Source: Clitoria ternatea
Taxonomy: Eukaryota > Streptophyta > Magnoliopsida > Fabales > Fabaceae
Assembly: GCA_037962975.1 (NCBI GenBank)
Contig: CM075672.1
Span: 127,458,001 to 127,522,000, forward strand
Length of the DNA: 64,000 nucleotides
Direction: 5' to 3'
A program made the position numbers and the translations under genes. Below the pieces are notes generated by a model. It was not told the origin of the DNA. It searched no databases and worked only from the letters and a program-made list of their open reading frames with translations. Below are positions 48,886-58,919 of the stretch, in pieces; within the stretch, counting starts at the first letter, position 1; each line of letters starts with the position of its first letter.

Positions 48886-49201
48886 GAATCGATTCCTTCA
48901 GGCCATTTTTCCATCAAAAACAGCAAGTGAATCGATTCCTGGCAAGGGGAATCGATTCCTAGGTGCATGAATCGATTCCTTGGGTCACTGAATCGATTCC
49001 TGGTGCATTTCAAGGTAGTGAATCAATTCCTTATGTTGTGAATCGATTCCTTCATGCAAAAGTCAAGGTGAATCGATTCCTGGTACCTCTGAATCGATTC
49101 CTGGGTGCAAAGTTGATGATGAATCGATTCTTCATGCTCATGAATTGATTCCTGGCTGTTTCTCAACGTGGGAATCGATTCCCAAAGGGGTGAATCGATT
49201 C
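48886..49201. repeat. Palindrome array, word GAATCGATTC (SIRE-1 5' LTR)
   Basis: Thirteen copies, aligned one for one with 37545-37860 and differing only at a few CpG positions. It lies in U3 upstream of the TATA box. Confidence 0.95.
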
Positions 49202-49446
49202 CTGGAGTTATCCTGGACCTTTTTCCTTTATTTCTGATGCATTTTGATACATTTTGGATCCTGTGTTCATGGTACTTTGCATATTCCTTTAATCCTTGTT
49301 TCTTTTTGATTTCTTGACTTATATAGACTTGATATTCATGCTTTTTGATTAATTGTTTGTACAACATCCTTTGTATTTATTAATTAAATTTCTTGATCCT
49401 TCAATTGTTTGTCATTCATCAAAACCTATTTCAACATAAAAATACA

Positions 49447-50338
49447 ATTTCTTTTTTCTTTCCTCTTAAGATGTGCACATTTCAAGGTACGTAAAATCAT
49501 CATATTGTGAAATTAATATATGTTTATTCAATCTTCAAAGATGAAAAGGAAGAATTTTAGATATGGTGATTACTTGATATGGTATAAGGACTCTAGAATA
49601 TGAATTTGCTTTGCCACTTGAAAGGGACATAATCATGATTGTGATAATGATTTGAAAGCAACATATGACAACAAATATAAATCAAGAACAAGGGGGGAAA
49701 TTATTCTAAAGTACAATCAAAATTAGGTGATCATCAATGTTAATAACGATATGCAGCCTAAAATATACATGCAACCAATGAATAAGAAGAAGAAATATAA
49801 TGGAGTAGAAAATATTTCGAACAATGACCTTAAAAATAATAATTACGAAATAGAGAGTGACAACTCACAATGGAATTGTCCTTGATGCTGGGATTAAGTG
49901 AGGAATAGAACTAGAGAGGCTCCTTCTCTAAGTTTGTCAGAATTGGGAAAATTAGTAAGCATCATCACCTATTAACAATGTGCAAGTAGAAATACTAAGG
50001 TCATGTTCACAACATATATGAAGCAAAACAACATTAATTCACACTACATATTGCACAATTTTTCTAAATGCAATAGTTAACTAATGATCAGTTATGTCTT
50101 AATTAATTATGTACACAATATATCTCGAGTCCACCAAGTAGGATCATCAATTTGTTTATCATAATCATTACTTGATGAGAAGTTTAATTTGTTATTTGTA
50201 TTATGGAAAGATAGAATAGAGGCTTTAAATTAATGGGGCATCAAAATCGAACTCTAGTATCAATGATTTTTGAACTTCATATTTTCAAAGCTTATTCAAT
50301 CCCACATGGGCAGATTCAGATTGAAAGTCGTTCAATAT
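49447..50338. other. Unassigned AT-rich sequence right of SIRE-1
   Basis: By position this is the continuation of the CACTA element beyond the SIRE insertion, but I find no transposase, subterminal GTCGCTAA repeat or terminus in it. A short plus-strand stretch around 49750-49885 has some coding-like bias, but I recognise no family. Confidence 0.35.
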
Positions 50339-50588
50339 TGTCAGACCCTAATTTCTCGGCCCCAAATCTCAATGTAATTAATATAGTTAAATTAATAAAA
50401 ATGTGAATAAATTTTTCGCGCTCAAAAAGTTCAAATACCCAATCATTTAATAAAGACCCAAACCGCGAAAAATTGAAGGCCGAAGTTGAAGAATTGTAAA
50501 CTGGATCGGTAAATACATCACCCTAAAGCTTATACAAAATAATTGAGTTTACGGCTTAAGAAAACATGTATACAGGGCAAACGCCTAA

Positions 50589-50597
50589 TCTTATATA
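50589..50597 (-). promoter_or_regulatory. TATA-like box of the cut Tekay-like LTR
   Basis: The minus strand reads TATATAAGA, 71 bases downstream of the palindrome array in element orientation. Confidence 0.5.
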
Positions 50598-50667
50598 TGA
50601 GGATATGAGAAAATACCCAAAAATAAGGAAGGGGATGAGAAAATTCAAAAAATGAAATTATGGACAA

Positions 50668-51079
50668 CTCACTTAAGCGAAGCCACATTCGCTTAAGTGA
50701 GATCGTGAGCATTCGCTTGAGCAAGCTCGAACTTTCCTGAGAGAGAAACAATAAAGCATCAAACCTATCACCTTCGCTTGAGCAGGCCACATCTGCTTGA
50801 GTGAAAATAGTCCAGTAGCCAAATATAATTAATTCGCTTAAGCGAGGCACATCCCATTTGAGCAAAAATAGGACAGAACCATTTCATTCTGAATTCGCTC
50901 GAGCAAGCCCACCTCGCTTGAGCAAAAAATACACAGAATCAAATATATAGGAATTCGCTTGAGTGGGGATTCACCCACTTGAGCAAATTCATCAAGACCC
51001 GCTTAATTGACTTGTTCGATTGATCGAAATTGGTCCATAGACCATACCACATATATGAGGTAAATCTCGCTTGAGCGAG
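50668..51079. repeat. Palindrome array, word CTCGCTTGAGCGAG (cut Tekay-like LTR)
   Basis: About a dozen copies, many decayed (TTCGCTTAAGTGAG, TTCGCTTGAGCAAG, TTCGCTCGAGCAAG), with a perfect copy at 51066-51079. Confidence 0.88.
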
Positions 51080-52391
51080 TTTATCAAAAATAGCCAATTA
51101 ACTTATACAATTTATACTTCATGATATGCCAAAACACATTATACACAAAATTTGTCCAAAAAATTAATTTATATACATGTAAACACTTATTTAAGACTTG
51201 TTCCAACAAGTCATACACCACAATTTATGATATAGGATGAGGGAGGATCTAGCTATCTTTCTTCAAGTTGGTAGGGAAAAGGTTACCCTAAACCTAACAA
51301 AAATGGTCGGAAGCATTGAAACTTGGAAGATGGATGTGTTAGCCAAGGTCTCAACGCTCAAGAGGGGGGGTGAATTGAGTGTTTCAAATTTTCACGCGGA
51401 ATCCCCTTAAAAATGGTTAGTAATATACAAATGATGCAATGATAAATAGACAACAACTTTTATGCACATATCACACTATGACACACTTGATGTGTAATGA
51501 CAATATTTAGCTTTAAGTGTGATAAACAAGGCAAGTTATTGGTTTAAACAATTTATCAATCAGTTGGAGTGCATAGATTTATTTCATAAATAATGTGATG
51601 TTTCCTATAAGGTTTCAGCTCATTCAATATATCAAACAGCTTGTGTGCATGAAATAAGTGAAGGTAATTAAGTAAGTATCACACAAGAGTTGATAGGAAA
51701 CAATGATCTAGATACTTGGCAAGTTAAAACAAATTTCAGTTTTTAAGAACTTTACCAAATATTGATTCAAGCAAATTATCAAACACTTGGTATGCAGAGT
51801 TAGTTTTCTACTTGAACAACAACTTTGATTCATACATTCAGCTCAAGCATTTCAACAAACAGTTTATATGCGCAGTTGTATAAAGAGTTCAAGGTAGAGA
51901 GAAATGCAAACCAATTTAACGAGTTCCACCAACCTGGTGTACGTCTCGCCTTCAAGCAACCCACTTGAAGGATTCCACTATTGAAGATTTGAGATACAAG
52001 CTTTGAGCAATTGCAGCTTCCTAGTGTCCCACACTCAAGAACTCAATCCTCACAAGCAAAGGGCAACCCACCCAATCTCACAATCTCTCAATACCCAAAG
52101 GTTGAACCCCAACCTTTATGACCACTCAACCTAAAGTGAAAAACCTTGGTGTTTTGGTGTTTGGTTTACAAGCAATTAACTCTCTCAATAGAGTAGATAC
52201 ACAAATGAAAGCTCTCACAAATTCTAACTCTCAACAAGAGAGGATATGCAAATTGAAACTCACAATCTAATAACTCTTAAGCAAAGAGTTGCAAAATATA
52301 CAAGAGAAATCTAATAAGAAGACCTCTAGAAGAAGAATATTGATTGCCTTGTGTTGTGCCTTGGTCTCTCTATTTCTTGCTTGAATTCATG

Positions 52392-52403
52392 CTCTATTTA
52401 TAG
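52392..52403 (-). promoter_or_regulatory. SIRE-2 LTR TATA box
   Basis: The minus strand reads CTATAAATAGAG, 127 bases downstream of the palindrome array. Confidence 0.7.
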
Positions 52404-52529
52404 CAATTTTTAGGGTTCCTAGCTGTTGCACAGTGTCTCCAACGGATACCTCAAGTGGGCATAAAGTGGGAGTGAAGAAATGAGCTGTAGTTCCACTTAA
52501 AGACACTTTTCCCACGTTCTGACACTATG

Positions 52530-52904
52530 GTAATCGATTAGCCCTCGAGCTGTAATCGATTACATTTTGAAATCTTCAGTGTAATTCACTCTGTAATCGA
52601 TTAGCATTTCTCTTGTAATCGATTATCTATGAAATAGAACCCCTCTAATCGATTATGCCTTGCCTTGTAATCGATTATGAGTGGCACCTGATGCATTTAA
52701 TTAGGTTACGCAGCATGGTAATCGATTGTGCCTTATGTGTAATCGATTAGGGTGCAAACAGAAGCTCTATAATTGATTAGTTGTGTAGTTGTAATCGATT
52801 AGTTACATTCCAAAATCCTTATAATCGATTGTCCTTCTTGTTGTAATCGATTGTGTCATAAACAAAGTTATGGTAATCGATTATTCTAGTGTGGTAATCG
52901 ATTA
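52530..52904. repeat. Palindrome array, word GTAATCGATTAC (SIRE-2 LTR)
   Basis: Fourteen copies of TAATCGATTA, often with GTAATCGATTA, 15-40 bases apart. One is ATAATTGATTA, a CpG-decay form. It occupies the same U3 place as the GAATCGATTC array of SIRE-1. Confidence 0.95.
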
Positions 52905-53223
52905 GGACATGTTCCTGATACAATTCTTCAAGGTCTTGGATATGTTCTTGATATGTATTGACCCATGGCTTATTCCTTTGATCCTCATGCCTGTTTTCTT
53001 GATTCTTCTTCAACTTATGAGCTTGTTCTTAGGTTCATGACACCAACCTTATTTTCTATAGCTCATGTTTCTTTAATTCTTTGTGAGGCATCTTTATCTC
53101 TTTGTTCTTAGCCTTGTCTTTGTGCTTGAACTTCCTTGTTTAGGATCCTTTGCCAATCCATTATCATCATGAATACTTTGTCATTCATCAAAACTACTTT
53201 GCATATTTGCATATGCAACTTCA

Positions 53224-55031
53224 TTCTCCCCCTTTTTGATGATGACAATTGATGTTTCATATGACATGTATTTATGTGTTGCAGATTCATAATGTTGGCT
53301 TTATGGTAATATCCTTTCTTCCTGTAGGAGTCTTTGCCTTAGTCTTCACGTTTGTCATTATCAAAACCTGTTTTAATCATTCAAACACATTCTCCCCCTT
53401 TTTGATGATGACAACCAATGTTCATCTCTTGGGGTGTTAGTTTCATAGAATAATGACAATCAATGTTTACATATATTCTCCCCCTTTGTGATGTAATGGA
53501 TGCTAGTGAAGTCTATTATGTCAATATTGTTTAAGTGTTATTCTCCCCCTTAATCTTGTAACTTATACCAGCTTGTTTTAATCATGCAATTGATATCACT
53601 AATCCTTTCACTAATCTCTCCCCCCTTGGCATCATCAAAAAGATCATTATCTTAGTCATAATTTATGCCATCAACATATAAGTTCATATACGAGAGATTT
53701 AAAGCAAGTATTTCATATAGATTTCAAATCAAAGCTTAAAACATGATCAATGATATATACCATTTTATTGCATCTAGAGTCAATAAGCAATCATATAATT
53801 TATTCATCAAGTAAGCATATGATTGATTGCTAACTTATTTTAATCATGTAGTGAGTATCATTTTCAGGTATGAGAGGCGTCACATGATTAAGCACACATA
53901 TCCTTACTTGCATAGTTATAAACAAGTCAATTATAAGTAAGCAAGTAATTTTCTCAATTAGGATAGGCACGTAAGCTCATAATTACTTCAAATAAGCACA
54001 TACTTTTCTCCTATTTTGGCATTATCAAAACTCACAATGATATTCTTCCAAGTAAGCATATAATTGAGTAAAAGCATGAGTACCATAAATATAATTACAG
54101 AGAAGTGAAATCAAGGATAATCATTCATGTGTATACTCCCCCTTACTACTGTAATTGATACCACTTGTAAACAATATACCACTTAATAACATGTGAAATC
54201 GATTATACCAATTTGATCAAGTTTGATATCACTTGTAGGTCAATTTAATCAAGTCTGATACCATTTGTTTACTTTTTAAAGCATACGATTTCCTCTTTTT
54301 AATAGATACCACTGTTGAAATAATAGATACCATAATATGAATAAATACCACTCAAAGGTTAGATACCATTGCACATAACAATCCACTTGTTAATCATTTC
54401 ATTAATATTGCTTGATGCATTTCTAGGTATCAGAGCAGTAATGTAGAAGACTTTTCAACAATGTATACTTATATCTAGGTATTAGAGCAGGGATGAAGTG
54501 ATATATTCAACTCGTGAGATTTGTTATTCATACCACTTGTTAATATGATTTGTATAATTCACAGAGCATAATGGTAGAGTAAGAATTCGATCATACCTTG
54601 GTATTTTGCATTTATACCCTTTTTCACATCCTTGTGTGGTATTTTATTCCTTGAACAATTCTTTGTTTGCCCAGTTTAGTAGTTTGATTTGCCATTTTGA
54701 GTCATCTTACATAACCTTAACAAACTCTTTGCAAAGCATATTGTTAGTAGCATTAAGTTCACAAGAGTTTGTACCAATTTTGGGTCTTTGATGCAGTATT
54801 ATTTTAGGAAGGAGTTTTCTAAACATGATTTACTTAGACTTCCATACCACTTGATAAGGAGATAACATATCATCAATAAATATCACTTGTTAAAAAGAAA
54901 TGTTATGAAACTCCCCCTTAATCATGCAATTTTAACAAGGATAAATATAGATGTTGATACCACTTGTTAGTGCAATTTCACTTATGTCTAGGTATCAAAG
55001 AAAAGATGGAATGATTAATACAACTTGTTGG
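53224..55031 (-). other. SIRE-2 3' untranslated region with expanded words
   Basis: Noncoding. Pyrimidine tracts with CTCCCCCT recur at 53224, 53391, 53476, 53541 and 53616. The word ATACCACTTGT and variants recur about a dozen times between 54150 and 55020. GGTATCAGAGCAG, identical to the core of the tRNA-Met primer site, appears at 54427 and nearly so at 54476. It resembles 38121-38400 of SIRE-1 but is much longer. No accessory ORF is visible before the next insertion. Confidence 0.65.
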
Positions 55032-55843
55032 TGTAACATCCCAGATTTTAATTGATTATAAATTCCAGATTAAGGTTATGGATTGATGGGATTAATGGTT
55101 AATTAATGGATTAATTACCAATTAGGCAATTTATTGTGTAATAATAATAATAATAATAATATGTGCCTTTGGTGCTTAATGGGCCGGTTCTCTCTTTCTC
55201 TCTCTCCCTGTCCACGTGGAGTGCAATGATGGCTGTGAAAGTTAGCATTTAATGCTGATAGGATTGCATTAATGAGGATGTGGCTGCTGATGGAGACGGG
55301 AGGCTGTGGTAGAGCAGCGTGATGATGGGGTTGTAAGGTGATTTAACTTCACTTTCACGTTCCCTTTCACATGACATTCATCTACTTTTGGAGGAGTGTT
55401 TGAAGTGAGAAACGCTCTCTATTCTCTCTAGAAAACTCCCTGGAGACTCTTCTTCTCTTTCGTCTCCTTCATCTTCTTCTTCTTACACTCAACGCTGTGT
55501 TGAGCCGAGTGGAGCTGCGTGGTGATGAGGAACAGCATAGCTGTGTGTTTTGGAGGTTGGTTCCTCCTTTGTTTCCCTGGTGTCCTTCTTCTTCTTCTTG
55601 TTGATGAAGCTGTTTGCGTGAAGAAGGCAGAGAGGGATGAAGACATGCATGCAAGTTGCATGGAAGCTGGTGGTTCTCCATGGTGGGGAGAATGGTGTTG
55701 TTCAAGTGTAGAACAGCTTTGTACTGAGCTTTGGAGGTTGCTGCTCGAGTAAACAGCATGGATTCTCCCATGGCTGTGGGCAGAGTGGAGCTTGGAGTGT
55801 TGATGCTCATGTGTTGCGTTCAGATGGGCTTCTGGGTGTATCT

Positions 55844-55940
55844 CGCTTAAGCGAGAATGGTCACGCTTGAGCGAGCCAATGAAGAAATGGTCACTGGACC
55901 ATCTTCGCTCAAGCGAGTGCGTGTGTGGCTTGAGCAAGAG
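55844..55940. repeat. Palindrome cluster 1, word CTCGCTTGAGCGAG (left LTR)
   Basis: Four copies: CTCGCTTAAGCGAG, CACGCTTGAGCGAG, TTCGCTCAAGCGAG and GTGGCTTGAGCAAG. The matching cluster of the right LTR is at 61364-61460. Confidence 0.85.
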
Positions 55941-56059
55941 GTTGAAGGCTGATGCGGATTGGCAGGGAAGCTGTGTGGTTCTTCCTACGCTGGAAGCTGA
56001 GCAGGGTGCTGCTGTGGCTGAGCCGAGTGGCCCATGTAACCCTTGGAAGCTTCATCCAG

Positions 56060-57390
56060 GTAAGGGGGGCTTTGCATCTCAAATGCATAGGTTATGGACG
56101 GGTTTCCGGGTGAAATGTTTATACTGTGATGTGCTATATTTGATGTGTTGCTTGTTGAATTTCAAGTGGTTAGTAGCCTGGATATGCATGATGGATATGC
56201 CTAGTTTGATATTATTGTTTTCGTCCATGATATGCATGAAAATATACTTGATAATGTTTTGATATATGTATGAGATGTATGATGTATGAATTTATGAATG
56301 CCGAGTGCATGGTGTAGTTCTCTATTAGTCCCTGTGCGTAATGGTATATTTAAATGTATATGATGCTTGTTGATGTATATGATCATGATGAATGAATGAA
56401 TGGGGACTGTGATGATAAATGCCGAGTAGGCTTATTATATAAAAGCATGAGAGCTTATGGAAAAGGATACATCCGAGTAATAGAGGACAATCCAAGTGAA
56501 ATATCATATGTAAAAACATGGGATGTTTATTGGTGTTAGATTCCGAGTGGAATTATATAGATATAAAATGGTGTGAGGCTTAGAAATGCTAAGGCCGAAT
56601 GAACCCCATGCATGTGAGGCTCATGGCATAGTAATTGCCGAGTGAATGGCATAGGATTTGCCGAGTGTATGTGGTATAAGCCGAGTCATCTGATTGTTGT
56701 TAAATTACTGAGTGCACATGATGTTGAACGTAGATTTCGAGTGGGCAATCGAATGAATATGAGTTGAAGTTATATGCATACGTGTTATTGAGTTATTGAA
56801 TATGAACACCTTGCGGGGTGCCACAAGGGTGTAATCCCGAGTGAAGAGGACGGGGTCCTAATGTTGAATATGATGAAAGACCCGGGTTGGACTCGGGCAG
56901 TGCCTGGGGCACTAAGCGTGAAATGAGACGCTTGATGAAATGCCGAGTGCATTGGCGTGAAACGCCGAGTGAATGAAATCGTATGCATCTGATTCGCCAC
57001 TGGAATGCGTTGGACTCCTATAGCGATCGGCAATCAGATGACCACATATGGTGAATATGGCTAAGTCCTGGAGCTGGGCTCGGACAGACTCCTTGAGCAT
57101 GGCTCGGAGTATGAATAATGTTGATATAGTCTCGGGGTTGAGAGAAATCCGAGTGAGTCAGTATACTGGTAGAAGAGTGAGTTGAGCATTATAGCCGAGT
57201 GAAATGGGTGAAATCCCGATCGGAAGATGCTTGTGATTGTTCATGTTGAATGGCAGTGTTTATATGCTAATGAATGTTGTGTTGATTGATGTATATGTTG
57301 TGACATGTTGTAGATTCTATGATTAATCTGAGCCAATATCTGTCATTTAATATGTAATGCTCACCCCTACACCATTTTTCAGTGTTGCAG
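56060..57390 (+). other. Candidate intron inside the left LTR
   Basis: Donor CCAG/GTAAGG at 56060 and acceptor TTTTTCAGTGTTGCAG ending 57390. The same pair sits in the right LTR at 61582-62911. The donor context and the following TTGCATCTCAAATGCAT segment are shared with the solo LTR at 41146. Suggestive of a spliced transcript starting within the LTR. No transcript evidence is available here. Confidence 0.4.
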
Positions 57391-58647
57391 GTCGGATTGG
57401 AATTATATAAGGGCCTTAACCCGAGTGTTGGGTGTTTATGATAAGGCTGTGTATGTAAAATTATAATCCGAGTGTCTTTTGTTGTATTTAAGCCTTGGCT
57501 GGCTCACAACAATGTTGTATGATAAATATTAGTACATTTGTATGGAAATCCGAGTGTATGTTTGCATATATGGACTTACATTGGAATCACGTACTTATAT
57601 CGGATTGTGAGTTTTGGTGAATGAATAATGATAAGTTGCAAATATCCGAGTGTATGCGTATGTGTGTATATATGTGTTATGTTGATAACAAGGTTGTGAA
57701 TCGGTGGATGAGTATTGCTGAGTGGGTAGTCGACTTTGGGGAGCAGAGAGTGCATTTATGTATGAATTTTATGTTGATTTGATGCTTCATACTGACTCGG
57801 AAATGATGTTGTATGAATATATCTAAGTTAATGAATCCTGAGTGGAATATATGTGGCTTAGTCGCTTTTCCGAGTGAGTCTTATGTACGGGACTCCATAT
57901 CCGAGCGTAACCCATGTGTGAGCCTCTTTCTGTGTGTTAATGACTCTTGTGGATTCTGAGTGAAGAATATATGGTGAAGCCCGAGCATGGAATGATCTTG
58001 TATAATCCGAGTGAACTCCTCCGAGGAAAGAGTTGTTGATAGCTCAGATAAGAAATAATCTAAGTGTTTATACATATATGATCTGAGTAAAGTTATGAAT
58101 GTAATCCGAGTGAATTACTTGGGTAATTCCTCTGAGTGTTGAGGAGTTTGGATCATTCCGAGTGGAACTGATTTCGTAGGCTATTTCTGAGTAATGAGTG
58201 GTTAAGGTATTATCCGAGAGTGAATAGGCATGAATGCCGAGTGTGTGGCCGAATGAGTATTGGTCGGAAATGATACTGGTTACCGAGTGGAATACCACTC
58301 TGATGATGAGTTGGTTTATGACTGATTGGACCGAGTGATGTATGGCCGAGAGGAAGCCTATATGTATTCTCTGACTGAGGGGGGTCAAATATACCGAGTG
58401 ACTCGGGGATTGAATTATACCGAGTGGTTTGATTGATAGAATCCGAGTGGGATAACCCTCAATTCCTGAGTGGATCCTTATGTTGACTTTGTGGATAAAT
58501 TGAGAGGCTAAGTTATGGGTTGCTGAGTGAGGCAGTTGTTGGGGTAGTTCCCGAGTGATTGGATTCCCTTATACCGAGTGGACTAAGTCATTACCGAGTG
58601 AATGGGTGACTCAGATTCCGAGTGAGATTATTATTATTAGCCGAGTG
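56297..58647 (+). repeat. CCGAGTG word array (left LTR)
   Basis: About 28 exact CCGAGTG in 2.35 kb, all on the plus strand, plus many one-base variants (CTGAGTG, CCGAGTA, CCGAATG, TCGAGTG). Preferred context is ATCCGAGTGA or TTCCGAGTGG. Density is greatest from 58100 to 58645. Two more copies lie at about 55507 and 56026. Confidence 0.92.
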
Positions 58648-58652
58648 TGGCT

Positions 58653-58825
58653 CTCGCTTTAGCGAGTGGGACCTCGCTCCAGCGAGTATGTTGCTGGGGA
58701 AGACTTTTGATTGTGGTTCTGCTTTAGCGCATGTGTGTTCGCCTGAGCGAGTTGGTCGGCCTCGCTCAAGCGGAGTCAGATCTCGCTTGAGCGAGTGCGT
58801 GTTGTATTGTGGTTCGCTCAGGCGC
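58653..58825. repeat. Palindrome cluster 2, word CTCGCTTGAGCGAG (left LTR)
   Basis: About six copies: CTCGCTTTAGCGAG (58653), CTCGCTCCAGCGAG, CTCGCTCAAGCGGA and a perfect CTCGCTTGAGCGAG near 58783, among others. It ends 88 bases upstream of a TATA-like box. Confidence 0.88.
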
Positions 58826-58912
58826 TGTTGGTGATTCCGTGTGAATGGTTTTAATTCCCTTGCCTTCCCTGTCTTTTTCTGCTTGGCCATGGGGCCAGCT
58901 CTCTTATCTTCA

Positions 58913-58919
58913 TATAAGG
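58913..58919 (+). promoter_or_regulatory. TATA-like box near the end of the left LTR
   Basis: TATAAGG in CTTCATATAAGGGAG, 76 bases before the LTR end and 88 after the palindrome cluster. Confidence 0.45.

Larger units (their letters stand above)
36490..49446 (-). mobile_element. Complete SIRE-type Ty1/Copia element (SIRE-1) with nested solo LTR
   Basis: Minus-strand element of 12,957 bases, about 10.5 kb without the nested LTR. LTRs of 1616 and 1620 bases bound a tRNA-Met primer site, gag, pol in Copia order (protease, integrase, reverse transcriptase, RNase H), a spacer with a palindrome array, an accessory ORF and a polypurine tract. Flanks are ATTTT (36485-36489) and ATTTC (49447-49451), a target duplication with one mismatch. 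The 3' accessory ORF and long LTR mark the SIRE/Maximus lineage. All coding regions are broken. The LTRs differ at scattered sites, indicating age. Confidence 0.92.
47827..49446 (-). repeat. SIRE-1 5' LTR
   Basis: Plus-strand limits TGTAAACC to AAATACA, 1620 bases, next to the primer site. It contains a palindrome array and a TATA box. Confidence 0.92.
50339..51336 (-). repeat. 3' part of a Tekay-like LTR, cut by SIRE-2
   Basis: In minus orientation it reads: palindrome array (51079-50668), then TATATAAGA (50597-50589), then an end AATTAGGGTCTGACA at 50339. The end resembles that of the non-autonomous LTR (AATTAGGGTGTCACA at 58995). No primer site follows, so it is a solo or 3' LTR. Its other side is cut at 51337 by the SIRE-2 LTR. 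Confidence 0.65.
51337..53223 (-). repeat. LTR of a second SIRE-type element (SIRE-2)
   Basis: The plus-strand start TGTTAGCCAAGG and the GCTCAAGAGGGGGGGTGAA segment match the SIRE-1 LTR. The far end at 53223 is followed by the polypurine-tract complement TTCTCCCCCTTTTTG. By orientation this is the 3' LTR of a minus-strand element, 1887 bases. A second LTR-end-plus-tract copy at about 53353-53405 makes 53390 an alternative end. The rest of the element is not in the window, because the non-autonomous element starts at 55032. Confidence 0.85.

Noticed and set aside
49750..49885. Possible host exon with Asn/Lys-rich reading
   Set aside because: Short, with stops soon after, no splice sites I trust and no recognisable family. 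Its composition explains the apparent reading frame.
54427..54440. Primer binding site GGTATCAGAGCAG as the start of another element
   Set aside because: No LTR end precedes it and no gag follows. It is one of several primer-like words in the SIRE-2 3' region.
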